DNA of 64,000 bases from NCBI RefSeq assembly GCF_008728195.1, contig NZ_CP031598.1:2914001-2978000 (forward strand). The letters run 5' to 3'. Shown here one piece after another: positions 1 to 10,915 of the stretch; positions within the stretch are counted from its first letter, which is position 1, and every line of letters starts with the position of its first letter. This stretch comes from Roseovarius indicus. Its GTDB lineage: Bacteria; Pseudomonadota; Alphaproteobacteria; Rhodobacterales; Rhodobacteraceae. Below the pieces are notes generated by a model. It searched no databases and was not told where the DNA came from. It worked only from the letters and a program-made list of their open reading frames with translations. Both the position numbers and the translations under genes were made by a program.

Positions 1-1
1 C

Positions 2-64
2 TGGTCGGCCGACGATCCCGCCGCCGAACTCGGGCGCCTGATCGCCGCGATGGGCCACGGCTGA
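2..64 (+). CDS. C-terminal fragment of an unidentified protein (partial)
   Basis: An open frame enters from the left edge and ends at TGA 62-64, giving 20 residues that finish in IAAMGHG. No family can be recognised from so short a tail. It converges on the olsA gene. Codon use is the high-GC type of the rest of the window. Confidence 0.5.
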   Translation, partial: WSADDPAAELGRLIAAMGHG

Positions 65-136
65 TGTTGCGCAAACCGGCCCGGCCGCGCACGGTCGGTT
101 AACCCCGCGCCCGGCGCGCGGGTCTCGGTCGAAAAC

Positions 137-175
137 ACCGACAAAATACCGACGTTATACCGACGCGATACCGAC
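137..175. repeat. Four ACCGAC copies at exact 11-bp spacing
   Basis: ACCGAC occurs at 137-142, 148-153, 159-164 and 170-175, so each copy begins 11 bp after the last; the last three copies extend to ATACCGAC. An inverted copy (GTCGGT) lies at 94-99. The block sits between two convergent gene ends, so it is not an obvious promoter element. It is either a short minisatellite or a helically phased protein site; the function is unknown. Confidence 0.7.
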
Positions 176-226
176 ATCGCCTTTTCCGGCCATTTCAACG
201 CGTTAACCCCGATTCGCCCCGGTTCC

Positions 227-1063
227 TCAACGAGACAGCCGCCGCGCCTCCGGCATCCCGCCCCTGACAACCTGCTCCACATGCGCCGCCAGCGCCTTGC
301 GGGTCGCGAAATCTTCCACCTTTACAGGCACATGGTAGACGACCTTCACAGATCCGTTCCGCCGTGCCGCCAGCAGTTTCAGCGCATGCGACCCGAAATC
401 CATATCGCCCCACCAGCCATAAAACCGCGGGTCTTCCCCCTCCGGCGCGGTATAGATCACGGTGACCGGCTGGATATGCATCTCATGCCGCAACGCCTCG
501 TTGAAGAACGCCTGAAAGAGCGTTGATTTGAATGGCAAAACCCGGAACCCATCCGTCGAGGTGCCCTCGGGGAAAAACAACAGCTTGTGCCCCGCCAGCA
601 GCCGGTCCTCGAACACCTCCTGCTGCGCCTTCGCCTCCCGCGGATCCCGCGCGATGAACACCGTCCCGGTGATCTTCGCCAGGAACCCGATCCCGGGCCA
701 CCCCGCCACCTCGGCCTTCGAGACGAAATAGACCCGCTTGCGCGCATTGAGCGAGAAAATATCCAGCCAGGACGAATGGTTGGCCACCACGGCGCCCCGC
801 GCCGTCATCCGCTCGCCCACCGCCTCATGCCGCATCCCAAGCACGAAAAAGGCAAGCCGGCACACCACTTGCGTGATGAAGGGCGTCCACGGCCGGTGCA
901 TGCCGTGCAGCGGCCTCTCGACCAGCCGCAGCAGCATCATCGCCACCACGCCCGTCAGCAGGATCGCCACCAGCGTCAGCCCCCGCAGAACCACCCGAAA
1001 CCAGCCCCCCGCCGTGATTTTGAAAGGCGGTGCGGGCTCTTCGGGCGACCACGTGAAACTCAC
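227..1063 (-). CDS. olsA: 1-acyl-sn-glycerol-3-phosphate / lyso-ornithine lipid acyltransferase
   Basis: PlsC-family membrane acyltransferase of 278 aa. A hydrophobic segment at about residues 22-46 anchors it in the inner membrane. The catalytic HX4D motif is H96-D101 (NHSSWLD) and the acyl-acceptor motif FPEGT is at 164-168, both intact. The start is GTG 1063, which overlaps the stop of the upstream OlsB-like gene as GTGA, so the two are probably translationally coupled. In the ornithine-lipid pathway OlsA adds the second (ester-linked) fatty acid to lyso-ornithine lipid; in Rhodobacter relatives it can also acylate lysophosphatidate. The assignment to olsA rather than a general plsC rests on the olsB neighbour. 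Confidence 0.85.
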   Translation of the reverse strand: MSFTWSPEEPAPPFKITAGGWFRVVLRGLTLVAILLTGVVAMMLLRLVERPLHGMHRPWTPFITQVVCRLAFFVLGMRHEAVGERMTARGAVVANHSSWLDIFSLNARKRVYFVSKAEVAGWPGIGFLAKITGTVFIARDPREAKAQQEVFEDRLLAGHKLLFFPEGTSTDGFRVLPFKSTLFQAFFNEALRHEMHIQPVTVIYTAPEGEDPRFYGWWGDMDFGSHALKLLAARRNGSVKVVYHVPVKVEDFATRKALAAHVEQVVRGGMPEARRLSR

Positions 1064-1827
1064 GCCGTAATACCCTTGGAATATATGTTTTTCTGGGTTT
1101 CGCTCAATCGTTCGGTATCCATCACCAGGCAGATATCGGTGGTGTTGAACGCATGATCGATATACGCGCCGTCCCCCACATAGCCCCCCAGCCGCAGGTA
1201 GGCCTTGATCAGCGCCGGCACTTGCAGCATCGCCGCCCGCCGGTCGATGCGGTCCTCGGCCAGCAGGTCCATCCGCTGGTAATGCGCCGCCTGCGTGCGC
1301 ACCCGCAGCCCCTCGGGCGCAAGGTGCCGATGGTGCAGAAGCGACAGCGGCTGTGCCAGGGCCTCCACATCCGTGCCGTGGAAGCTTGCCACCCCGAACA
1401 GGATTTCTATCTCGTTTTCAATCACGTAGCGCGCGAGCCCGTTCCAGAGGTGGAACATCGCCGCCCCGCCCCTGTAGGACGGCGCAAGGCATGACCGCCC
1501 CAGCTCCATCAGCCGCCGGCCGCTCTGTTTCAGCGGCGTCAGGTCATACTCGTCCTCGGAATAGAACTGGCCCATCTGCCGTGCCTGGTCGTCGCGCAGC
1601 AGGCGGTACACCCCCACCACCGCGTCATCCTTCGCGCCGTCCGTCAGGATGAGATGGTCGAAGAACGGGTCGAACCGGTCCTGCTCCAGCCGCGCGTCAT
1701 GGTCGACCATCGGCCCGTCGCCGCCCAGTTCCTCGACGAAAACCTCGTATCGCAGGCGCTGCGCGGCCCGCAGATCGGCGTCCGAGCCTGCCAGCCTGAC
1801 ACTGAACTGATCCTGGCCCTTGCTCAT
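1060..1827 (-). CDS. olsB: L-ornithine N(alpha)-acyltransferase (GNAT fold)
   Basis: A 255-aa GNAT-fold acyltransferase that matches the OlsB/hemolysin-like family: N-terminal LRYEVFVEEL block, central FDHLIL and VGVYRLL strands, and a MELGRSCLAPSYRGG region typical of OlsB. It would transfer a 3-hydroxyacyl group from ACP to the alpha-amino group of ornithine, the first step of ornithine-lipid synthesis. The reading frame is open back to 1905, but ATG 1827 is preferred because it is preceded by AGGGCAGGG and begins just before the conserved domain. It is followed directly by olsA with a 4-bp overlap. Ornithine lipids are often made under phosphate limitation; no regulatory site was identified here. 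Confidence 0.85.
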   Translation of the reverse strand: MSKGQDQFSVRLAGSDADLRAAQRLRYEVFVEELGGDGPMVDHDARLEQDRFDPFFDHLILTDGAKDDAVVGVYRLLRDDQARQMGQFYSEDEYDLTPLKQSGRRLMELGRSCLAPSYRGGAAMFHLWNGLARYVIENEIEILFGVASFHGTDVEALAQPLSLLHHRHLAPEGLRVRTQAAHYQRMDLLAEDRIDRRAAMLQVPALIKAYLRLGGYVGDGAYIDHAFNTTDICLVMDTERLSETQKNIYSKGITA

Positions 1828-1947
1828 CCCTGCCCTCGCGCCTCCGTTCGCCGCGGTTTTAGGGCGCGAAAGACACGAAAGCAACGGCACTTGACCGCGT
1901 TGCACCGATCATGCCTTTCGGGTGCCTTAACTTTTCCGTAACCTCCC

Positions 1948-2130
1948 TCATGTTTTGATCACCGGGATCAATTCAACACGGGAACCATCGATCACGACCT
2001 TGCCAACTTCCTGGAAATTCACGGTGATTTTTCCACCAATGTTCGACTGCACCTGCCCTGTGCCCCAATCCGGCTGGCGCGGGTGTTCGACCAGCATGCC
2101 GGGTTCCAGGAAACTGTTAAGATCTGACAT
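1948..2130 (-). CDS. DUF3553 family protein
   Basis: Small cytoplasmic protein of 60 aa (65 if the upstream GTG at 2145 is used). The sequence follows the DUF3553 pattern: LEPGMLVEHP, then WGTGQVQSNIGG, then a VDG-like VIDGSRVEL end, which suggests a small beta-barrel resembling those in UvrD/PcrA-type helicase tails. Function is unknown. ATG 2130 is chosen because MSDLN-type starts are usual in this family. The gene is divergent from chpT with only 29 bp between the two start codons, so each promoter must lie inside or very near the other coding region. Confidence 0.75.
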   Translation of the reverse strand: MSDLNSFLEPGMLVEHPRQPDWGTGQVQSNIGGKITVNFQEVGKVVIDGSRVELIPVIKT

Positions 2131-2138
2131 ACTGTTAA
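2113..2138. repeat. Direct repeat ACTGTTAA x2 in the DUF3553/chpT divergent region
   Basis: ACTGTTAA is present at 2113-2120 and again at 2131-2138, 18 bp apart. The repeats straddle the start codon of the DUF3553 gene and lie 22-47 bp upstream of the chpT start, so they could be a regulator site. The TTAA cores are 14 bp apart, not the 7 bp of a CtrA box. Confidence 0.4.
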
Positions 2139-2159
2139 CCGCCACTGTGGAGTTGCCAA

Positions 2160-2759
2160 TTGCTTCATCCTAGCGACAAGATCGCCTCCCTCATAGGGTC
2201 GCGTATCTGCCATGACCTGATCAGCCCGGTGGGCGCGGTCGCCAACGGCCTCGAATTGCTGGAATTGTCGGGCCTGCCGAAAAGCCCGGAATTCTCGCTC
2301 GTCTCCGAAAGCGCCGGTCACGCCTCGGCGCGAATCCAGTTCTTCCGCCTCGCCTTCGGCGATGCCGAGCCCGAGCAGGTGATTTCCGGTCAGGGCGTGG
2401 CCGACATTCTCGCCGCCGTCTACCAGGCCGGGCGGGTCGATATCGACTGGCAGGCGCGCGGCGATTTCGCCCGCCCCGTCGTCAAGGCCGCCCTGCTGGC
2501 GGTCATGTGCGTCGAACAGGCCCTTGTGGCTGGCGGCACGATCATCGTCACGCAGGATGACGGGCGTTGGCACATCCGGGCCGAGGCGCCCCGCCTCGCG
2601 CCCGATCCGGTGCTGTGGAACATCCTGCGCGGCGAACCCGGGCCGGACGCCGTGACACCGGCGGCGGTGCAGTTCCTTCTCCTGCCGCACATCGCCAGGC
2701 AGAACGACATGAATGCCGACCCGCAAGCATCTGATTCTAAAGTAGAAATTAGACTTTAG
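2160..2759 (+). CDS. chpT: Histidine phosphotransferase ChpT
   Basis: 199-aa HPt-like protein of the alphaproteobacterial CckA-ChpT-CtrA phosphorelay, which moves phosphate from the hybrid kinase CckA to CtrA and CpdR. The DHp-type helix carries the phospho-acceptor at H18 in [13 protein letters not shown], followed by a degenerate ATPase-like domain. The start is TTG 2160: GTGGAG at 2147-2152 gives a good ribosome binding site and the frame is closed by a stop at 2136-2138. In the Roseobacter group this relay controls motility, quorum-dependent traits and gene transfer agent production. The last bases overlap the end of proA on the other strand by 4 bp. Confidence 0.88.
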   Translation: MLHPSDKIASLIGSRICHDLISPVGAVANGLELLELSGLPKSPEFSLVSESAGHASARIQFFRLAFGDAEPEQVISGQGVADILAAVYQAGRVDIDWQARGDFARPVVKAALLAVMCVEQALVAGGTIIVTQDDGRWHIRAEAPRLAPDPVLWNILRGEPGPDAVTPAAVQFLLLPHIARQNDMNADPQASDSKVEIRL

Positions 2760-4021
2760 GAGCGCGTCGCGCCGTCGCCTTCGACAAGATACTTGAAGCT
2801 GGTCAGCTGCGCCGCGCCCACCGGGCCGCGGGCATGCATCTTGCCAGTCGCAATCCCGATCTCGGCCCCCATGCCGAACTCTCCGCCATCTGCGAACTGG
2901 GTTGACGCATTGCGCATCAGGATCGCGCTGTCGAGCTCGGCAAAGAACTGCTCCGCCGCGGCGTCATCCTCGGTGATGATGCAGTCGGTATGCTGCGAAT
3001 GATACTGCCGGATATGGGCAATGGCGCCGTCGATATCCTCGACGACCTTGGCCGCGATGATACTGTCGAGATACTCGCGCCCCCAGTCGTCCTCCGCCGC
3101 CGCCTGCGTGCCGGCGATGACCTGAAGCGCCGCATCCGCGCGCACCTCGACCCCCGCGTCGATCAGCGCCCGGATCAGCCCCTGACCAATCGTATCCGCC
3201 ACCTTCCGGTGGATCAGCAGGCATTCCGCCGCGCCGCAGATACCCGTCCGCCGGGTCTTGGCGTTCATCACCACCCGCAGCGCCTTCTCGGGGTCGGCGT
3301 CCTTGTCGATATAGATGTGCACGATCCCCTCGAGATGGGCGAAAACCGGCACCCGCGCCTCGCGCTGCACCAGCCCCACAAGGCCCTTGCCGCCCCGCGG
3401 TACGATCACGTCGATCGTGCCTGTCATGGTCAGCATTTCCTTCACCGCCGCCCGGTCGCGCGTGGGCACCAGCTGGATCGCGTCCTCGGGCAGCCCCGCC
3501 GACCGCAAACCTTCCACCAGCGCCGCATGGATCGCCGCCGAGGAATGGAAGCTCTCCGATCCGCCCCGCAAAATAACGGCATTGCCCGATTTCAGGCAGA
3601 GCGCGCCGGCATCGGCGGTCACGTTGGGCCGGCTTTCGTAGATCACACCGATCACACCCAGCGGCGTGCGCACGCGGCGGATATGCAGCCCCGAGGGCAT
3701 GTCCCACTCGGCCAGAACCTCGCCCACCGGATCATCCTGCGCGGCCACGGCGCGCAAGCCCTCGCACATGGATTTCACCCGGTCTTCAGTCAGCAAAAGC
3801 CGGTCCATCATCGCATCCGACAGGCCCTTTTCTCGGCCATAGTCGAGGTCTTTCTCGTTGGCCGCCATCACCTCGCCCCGGGCCGCCCAGAGCGCGTCTG
3901 CCGCGGCTTCCAGCGCCTGTCGCTTGGTCTCGGGTCTGGCGGTGGCCAGTTGCGCGGCAGCGGCCTTGGCACGCTCGCCGATATCGGCCATCAGGGCGGG
4001 GATATTGTCGAGGTCTTTCAT
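2756..4021 (-). CDS. proA: Glutamate-5-semialdehyde dehydrogenase (gamma-glutamyl phosphate reductase)
   Basis: 421-aa aldehyde-dehydrogenase-fold enzyme that reduces gamma-glutamyl phosphate with NADPH in the second step of proline synthesis. Diagnostic segments are [13 protein letters not shown] (about 122-134), [12 protein letters not shown] (143-154), and the nucleophile C262 in [11 protein letters not shown]. Length is typical. It follows proB on the same strand with a 47-bp gap, in the cytoplasmic proline branch. Confidence 0.96.
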   Translation of the reverse strand: MKDLDNIPALMADIGERAKAAAAQLATARPETKRQALEAAADALWAARGEVMAANEKDLDYGREKGLSDAMMDRLLLTEDRVKSMCEGLRAVAAQDDPVGEVLAEWDMPSGLHIRRVRTPLGVIGVIYESRPNVTADAGALCLKSGNAVILRGGSESFHSSAAIHAALVEGLRSAGLPEDAIQLVPTRDRAAVKEMLTMTGTIDVIVPRGGKGLVGLVQREARVPVFAHLEGIVHIYIDKDADPEKALRVVMNAKTRRTGICGAAECLLIHRKVADTIGQGLIRALIDAGVEVRADAALQVIAGTQAAAEDDWGREYLDSIIAAKVVEDIDGAIAHIRQYHSQHTDCIITEDDAAAEQFFAELDSAILMRNASTQFADGGEFGMGAEIGIATGKMHARGPVGAAQLTSFKYLVEGDGATRS

Positions 4022-4068
4022 GGTCAGCGGTCCTTCGCAGGTCAGCGGGAGCGTAGCATCATAGGCGA

Positions 4069-6233
<2,165 letters not shown>

Positions 6234-6773
6234 TCAATCCATTTTGCGGCTGTAAGTCCAGGTGGGAACCTTGGCGTTGCGGGCGACCGAGAAGGTTTCG
6301 GCGTCGCCCAGGTAGTTGAAGCCGTGATTGGTCACCACGCGGGCCGACACGGGGTTGTCCTGAAAGACCGAGGCAAAGACCGTGCGGCACTTGCAGGGGT
6401 TTGCCGCAAGCAGCGCGCCCACGACCTCGGAGGCGACGCCGGTGTTCCAGAACGGATGGGCCACCCAGTAGCCGATCTCGCACTGCCCCTCGTCGACCTT
6501 TTTCATGCCGATCGCCCCCATTACTTCCGAGCCGCCGTCGCGCGAGCCGTCGATGATCCAGACGGTTTCGATACGGTCAGGCGCGGCAACACGAGCGAGA
6601 AACGCCTCGATCGTGCCGGGCGGCAGGGGGTGCGGGATGCTCGACGTGTTGCGTGCCACCCGCTCGTCGCCCACGTAATGGGCCAGAAGCCCCGCATCCG
6701 AGGCGCGCGGCGGGCGCAGGTCGAACCGGCCGGCCGCTATGGTGGGTTGCATGTCGATCGTCTCCAGTTTCAT
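6234..6773 (-). CDS. GNAT family N-acetyltransferase (RimJ/RimL-like)
   Basis: 179-aa acetyltransferase of the Acetyltransf_3 type. The early LRPPRASDAGLL segment, the GYWVAHPFWNTG block (which normally carries the RimJ/L acetyl-CoA region) and the NPVSARVVTNHGF motif are visible. The substrate is unknown; relatives acetylate ribosomal protein N-termini or small molecules. It lies between rpmA and obg, a position conserved in Rhodobacteraceae, which suggests but does not prove a ribosomal target. Confidence 0.85.
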   Translation of the reverse strand: MKLETIDMQPTIAAGRFDLRPPRASDAGLLAHYVGDERVARNTSSIPHPLPPGTIEAFLARVAAPDRIETVWIIDGSRDGGSEVMGAIGMKKVDEGQCEIGYWVAHPFWNTGVASEVVGALLAANPCKCRTVFASVFQDNPVSARVVTNHGFNYLGDAETFSVARNAKVPTWTYSRKMD

Positions 6774-6850
6774 TGCGTTCTCCTCCCAAACGCGGGGCCC
6801 TCTTCCCTTGGCCCGAACTGGGGAATGACTGGATGCCGGTGCACGATCCG

Positions 6851-6884
6851 AAAAAAGAAAGGGGACCGGCCCTGGCCGATCCCC
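6851..6884 (-). terminator. Intrinsic terminator after rpmA
   Basis: On the minus strand an 11-bp stem (arms 6874-6884 and 6861-6871, one G-U pair, 2-nt loop) is followed by TTTCTTTTTT. It would end the rplU-rpmA transcript before the GNAT gene, so GNAT-obg-proBA may depend on read-through or on its own promoter. Confidence 0.85.
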
Positions 6885-6916
6885 CTGATGTTCACGTTAC
6901 ACCTGTTCCGGTCGGC

Positions 6917-7186
6917 TTATTCTGCGGCCTCCGCCACTGGCGTGACCGAAATGAAGGTACGGCCCTTGATGCCCTTGTGGAACGTCACGGCGCCTTCGAC
7001 GGTGGCGAACAGGGTATGATCCTTGCCCTGGCCAACGCCGTCGCCCGGCCAGAACTTGTTGCCGCGCTGACGCACGAGGATGTTGCCCGGAATGACGGCT
7101 TCGCCGCCATATTTCTTAACGCCAAGGCGGCGGCCGACGGAATCGCGACCGTTACGTGATGAACCGCCTGCTTTCTTGTGTGCCAT
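6917..7186 (-). CDS. rpmA: 50S ribosomal protein L27
   Basis: 89-aa ribosomal protein. The N-terminus [16 protein letters not shown] is the conserved L27 tail that reaches the peptidyl transferase centre, followed by [10 protein letters not shown] and GNILVRQRG. There is no N-terminal processing extension of the Firmicutes type. It is 24 bp downstream of rplU. Confidence 0.98.
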   Translation of the reverse strand: MAHKKAGGSSRNGRDSVGRRLGVKKYGGEAVIPGNILVRQRGNKFWPGDGVGQGKDHTLFATVEGAVTFHKGIKGRTFISVTPVAEAAE

Positions 7187-7210
7187 CTCGTTGTCTCCTA
7201 TCTCGCCGGA

Positions 7211-7900
7211 TTACTTAGCCAATTCTTTGGCTTGTTCAATCCATTCGGGTTTGACCTTGACGGCCTCGAAATTGTCCGCGTCCACCTTGGCCAGCTCGGC
7301 ATAGGTGGTGATGCCGGCCTCGTTCAGCTTCTTCGCCGCCGCCGGGCCGATGCCCGTGATGGCGGTGAGGTCGTCTGCGGCAGCCGGGGCCTCCTTCTTG
7401 GGCTCGGCTTTCTTCTCGGCCTTCGGTTCGGCTTTCTTGGCGACGCTTTTCTCGCCAGCCTCGTTGTTCTTCACCTGCTTGGCCATCTCGGCCTGATCGG
7501 TCGCGTTGTCGGCATAGCGTTCCTTGCCCATGCCAGCGGCCAGCGCACCTGCGCCAACGGCGGCCTTGACGCCCGACTTGTCGGCGCCTTTTTCAAGGAT
7601 CTCGGTCACGCGCAGCAGGGTCAGCTGCTGGCGGTGGCCCTTCGTGCGCTGCGAGCCGTGCTTACGGCGGCGTTTCACGAAGTGAATGACCTTGTCGCCC
7701 TTGACCTGATCGACGACCTCGGCCTGAACGGCTGCGCCATCGACGAGGGGAGAACCGATCACCGGCGCATCGCCACCCAGCATCAGGATTTCGTTGAACT
7801 GAACCTTTTCACCGGCGTCGGCTGCAATCTTTTCCACGCGGAGCATGTCGCCCGACTGGACCTTGTATTGCTTGCCACCGGTCTTGAGGACCGCAAACAT
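7211..7900 (-). CDS. rplU: 50S ribosomal protein L21 with C-terminal helix-hairpin-helix extension
   Basis: The first ~100 residues are a normal L21 ([15 protein letters not shown] start, [19 protein letters not shown] rRNA-binding end). The protein continues to 229 aa: an Ala/Lys-rich linker with repeated KKAEPK units, then a C-terminal helix-hairpin-helix-like segment ([20 protein letters not shown]) related to predicted L21/DNA-binding tails. Such tails are seen in Rhodobacteraceae but not in E. coli, where L21 is 103 aa. The ATG at 7900 is used because it begins the conserved MFAVLK start; six codons further upstream are open. Confidence 0.96.
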   Translation of the reverse strand: MFAVLKTGGKQYKVQSGDMLRVEKIAADAGEKVQFNEILMLGGDAPVIGSPLVDGAAVQAEVVDQVKGDKVIHFVKRRRKHGSQRTKGHRQQLTLLRVTEILEKGADKSGVKAAVGAGALAAGMGKERYADNATDQAEMAKQVKNNEAGEKSVAKKAEPKAEKKAEPKKEAPAAADDLTAITGIGPAAAKKLNEAGITTYAELAKVDADNFEAVKVKPEWIEQAKELAK

Positions 7901-8047
7901 GTTCGTCTTCCTTTTCAACTTCCGCGTCCTGTGGCCCCCGTTTTCGGGTGTTTAGCGGGGCGTTCCCCCTGCCTCGGACGGCGCGCCCCATGTCGTGGGC
8001 GTAATTCCATGAGCCCCGCGCAGGCATTCCACCCGCCGGGATGCGCG

Positions 8048-8076
8048 CTTATCGGGGGATGAGGCTTCAAAGTCAA
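8048..8076 (-). promoter_or_regulatory. Predicted sigma70-type promoter for rplU-rpmA
   Basis: Minus strand: -35 TTGACT (complement of 8071-8076), 17-bp spacer, -10 GATAAG (complement of 8048-8053). It would give a leader of about 140 nt before the rplU ATG at 7900. The leader contains a small CCCG-AAAA-CGGG hairpin and is G+C rich, so it could hold a ribosomal-protein control element. Confidence 0.55.
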
Positions 8077-8108
8077 GGGGGAAATCCGGGGCCGCGGCCC
8101 GGAATTGC

Positions 8109-9983
8109 TCAGCCTTTCGGAAGCATGAAGGGCGCGAAGAAAGCGGTCAAGCCGGCAAGGTCATCGAGCGGCAGGATCGCGGCGACAAACTGATCGGGCC
8201 GGACGATCACGAGCGCGCCCTGCTCCCGGTCGATCCCCCGCAGGTCGAAGATATCGGGGCCGGTCTTGAGGTCGGGACAGAAGGCCTTTTCATAGTCGGC
8301 AAGGCCGAACCGCCCCTTGGGCGGTGTCAGCAAGCCGGGCAGCGCGCCCATGTCCATATCGCGGTGATCCGCCTGGAAGACGGCGCGCAGGTCGATGACG
8401 GCGTCGATATTCGCACCTTCCGGCGTGTAAAGACGCAGCGGGCTGTCGGGCGACGTCTCGAGCGCTCTACAAAGCCGGGCAATACCGCCCTCCGGCCCGC
8501 CCATGTCGCCCTGCCCCGCGAAGGCCACCAGCCGCCATCGGCCATCGGCCAGCATCGCGTGCCCAAGCTGCATGGGCTTGGCATCCGCCAGCCGTATGAC
8601 CGGCGCGGAATGAAAGCGCATCCCGATGGGCAGCCCGCTGGCCAGCGCCTGGTTCCCCTCGCGCACGATCATCGAAGGCTCGTAGCGCGCCTCGACCCCG
8701 GCGGTGTAGCGGCCGTGCTTCTGGAAATACTGCTGGAATTGCGCAGACGAGTCGGGATCGTTGGATTTCGAGCTGAACAGCCGCGCCATGTCGCGGTCGA
8801 AATCGATCAGTTCCTGCGCCTTGGCACGGCGCTCGCCGGAATAGGTGTGCAACAGGTCGGGCGCCGCTTGCCCGCGCAAAACAGCCGCCAGCTTCCAGCC
8901 GAGGTTGAACGTGTCGGCCATCGACACGTTCATCCCCTGCCCCGCCTTGGGGCTGTGGGTGTGACAGGCGTCGCCCGCGATGAAGATCCGCGGCGTGCAC
9001 CCCTCCCGCGATCCGGTGCCAAGGTCATCGAAACTGTCGCAGACCCGCTGCCCGATCTCGTAGGCCGAGCACCACGCCACGTCTTTCACGTCGAGCGTAT
9101 AGGGCGACAGGATCGCCTGCGCCTTCCCGATCAGCATCTCCGCCGTGACGTTCCGGTCGGCGGCGCGTTCGTCGCCGTGCAACTCGTCGAGCTCCACATA
9201 CATGCGCACCATTGTCCCGCCCTCGCGCGGAATGATCAGGATGCTCCCGCTGCTGGCCGACCGGATCGCGGCCTTGAGGCGGATATCGGGGAAATCGGTG
9301 ACGGCGAGGATATCCATCACCCCCCAGAGCTGCCGCGCGGCATCGCCCTTCAGGGCATAGCCCAGCGAGGATCGCACGACGCTGCGGGCGCCGTCACAGC
9401 CGACGACATACCGGGCGCGGATGCTTTCTTGCGCACCGTCCGGCCCGTCGAACCGGGCCGTGACGGGGTAATCGGGGTCGTCGGTCCGCTCCAGCGCGGC
9501 CAGGTGGCGATCATAGTCCGGGGTCAGCCGGCGGGGCCCGTGGCGCATGATGTCGAGGTAGAAGTCATGCACCCGCGCCTGGCTGAGAATGGTGTGGGGC
9601 ATCTCGGACAGGTCGTCGGCCACGTCCTGGATCCGGTCGGCGCGGACGAGGCCCTTACCCCCCTCTCCGGGGGCCCAGAAGACGGTTTCATTGACCCAGT
9701 AGGCCTCCTCCATCACCCGGTTGGCAAAGCCGAAGGCCTGGAACATCTCCATCGAGCGGCAGGCGATCCCGTCGGCCTGCCCAATTTCGAGCGGCCCGGA
9801 TTTGCGCTCGGCGATGCGGGTCACGATATCCGGGAAGGCCGATAGTTGCGCGGCCAAAGTCAGCCCGGCAGGGCCACACCCGATGATGAGAACGTCGACA
9901 TCGGCGGGACGGTCGCCGGCGCCGCCTGCTTCAGGCGCGATCCGCGGATCACCCGGTCGGAACCCGTCGAAATGATACTGCAT
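8109..9983 (-). CDS. mobA: FAD-dependent monooxygenase, 3-hydroxybenzoate 4-monooxygenase-like
   Basis: 624-aa class A flavoprotein hydroxylase. The FAD-binding GCGPAG is at residues 35-40, the second FAD motif GDACHTHSPKAGQGMN is present, and the C-terminal third is a thioredoxin-like domain as in phenol hydroxylase. Start (MQYHFDGFRPGDP), the GQADGIACR segment and the end (LRGIDREQGALVIVRPDQ) agree closely with what I remember of Comamonas MobA, which converts 3-hydroxybenzoate to protocatechuate. No protocatechuate pathway gene or regulator is adjacent, so substrate assignment is from sequence resemblance only; phenol 2-monooxygenase is the alternative. Confidence 0.78.
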   Translation of the reverse strand: MQYHFDGFRPGDPRIAPEAGGAGDRPADVDVLIIGCGPAGLTLAAQLSAFPDIVTRIAERKSGPLEIGQADGIACRSMEMFQAFGFANRVMEEAYWVNETVFWAPGEGGKGLVRADRIQDVADDLSEMPHTILSQARVHDFYLDIMRHGPRRLTPDYDRHLAALERTDDPDYPVTARFDGPDGAQESIRARYVVGCDGARSVVRSSLGYALKGDAARQLWGVMDILAVTDFPDIRLKAAIRSASSGSILIIPREGGTMVRMYVELDELHGDERAADRNVTAEMLIGKAQAILSPYTLDVKDVAWCSAYEIGQRVCDSFDDLGTGSREGCTPRIFIAGDACHTHSPKAGQGMNVSMADTFNLGWKLAAVLRGQAAPDLLHTYSGERRAKAQELIDFDRDMARLFSSKSNDPDSSAQFQQYFQKHGRYTAGVEARYEPSMIVREGNQALASGLPIGMRFHSAPVIRLADAKPMQLGHAMLADGRWRLVAFAGQGDMGGPEGGIARLCRALETSPDSPLRLYTPEGANIDAVIDLRAVFQADHRDMDMGALPGLLTPPKGRFGLADYEKAFCPDLKTGPDIFDLRGIDREQGALVIVRPDQFVAAILPLDDLAGLTAFFAPFMLPKG

Positions 9984-10081
9984 CTCCGTCCTCCCCGCGC
10001 GACCGGCCCGGTACGGCCCGGCGCCAGTCTAGGCGGAAAACCCGCCCTGCCAATAGCGGCCATTCCGCCGCAGGGGACAGG

Positions 10082-10915
10082 TCAGAGCTTCTGGCTCCGC
10101 ATGTGCTGGGCGACCGCCTGCCCGACCAGATAGGACAATTCCTCGTACATCCGGTCGAAGGTGGCAAAGAGCGCCCGGTTGAGCGCCTGCCCCTCGTCGC
10201 TCTGCCACAGCGCGATATAGGCGTCGACCTCGTCATCTTCGAGCGGCTGGTAGGCGGTCAGCAGGTAGGCCCCGATCCAGGCCGCGCTGTCCTCGCGCAC
10301 GCCGTCTTCCTGCGACCAGACATCGAGCAGCATGTCTTCTTCCGACAGATCGTAGGCTCCGCCGTCTGCAAGGCCGCGGTACAGCATCAGGTTGGAATTC
10401 AGAATGCCCATCACGTTGTGCTCGATCAGGTCGCTGTCTTCGATCAGCGTCTCGATCTGGTCGACGATCAGGGCACCCTTGCGCGACAGGTCCTCATACT
10501 GATCCTTGGCCGCGGATTCGACCTCGGGGTCGAGAAAGGCCTCACGCGCCGAAAGCTCCAGTTCCACCACTTCGCGCCCCAGGTCCGACGCGAAGAACTC
10601 GTTCAGCGGCGCCAGGTTCTCGCCCTTCAGCGCGTGCGTCATCCGCTCTTCCACGAGGTTCTGCATCTTGTCGGTGTCGTAGATCCGCTCGACACTGGCC
10701 TGCCAGCCGTCGAGGTCGGCGTCCGGCATCATCTCGAGCGCAAGGCTCTCGGCATAGGCAAGCCCCTCCTCGCGCATGATGTCGACCGTGTCGGTCATGC
10801 GCAGCGCCTCCAGCAGGGTGTCAAGCTCGGGGCGGTCCTCGGACTGGGCGGGCATGGCCCAGATCACGGCGGCACAAAGCGCCCCGGCTGCGGCACGGAA
10901 AAGGCTCATGCTCAA
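10082..10915 (-). CDS. Secreted DUF2059-type protein (second of a tandem pair)
   Basis: 277 aa with a clear signal peptide (residues 1-25, cleavage near AQS-ED). The mature part is helical and acidic; LAPLNEFFASDLGREVVELE matches the DUF2059 core, where a short helix pair ends in a pattern like FYxSxxGqk. Probably periplasmic; function unknown. It overlaps the upstream paralogue by 4 bp (ATGA), and both share the same plan and length, so the pair looks like an ancient tandem duplication. Confidence 0.7.
   Translation of the reverse strand: MSMSLFRAAAGALCAAVIWAMPAQSEDRPELDTLLEALRMTDTVDIMREEGLAYAESLALEMMPDADLDGWQASVERIYDTDKMQNLVEERMTHALKGENLAPLNEFFASDLGREVVELELSAREAFLDPEVESAAKDQYEDLSRKGALIVDQIETLIEDSDLIEHNVMGILNSNLMLYRGLADGGAYDLSEEDMLLDVWSQEDGVREDSAAWIGAYLLTAYQPLEDDEVDAYIALWQSDEGQALNRALFATFDRMYEELSYLVGQAVAQHMRSQKL

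Noticed and set aside
2117..2138. CtrA box upstream of chpT
   Set aside because: The two TTAA cores are 14 bp apart instead of 7, so they do not fit the TTAA-N7-TTAA consensus.
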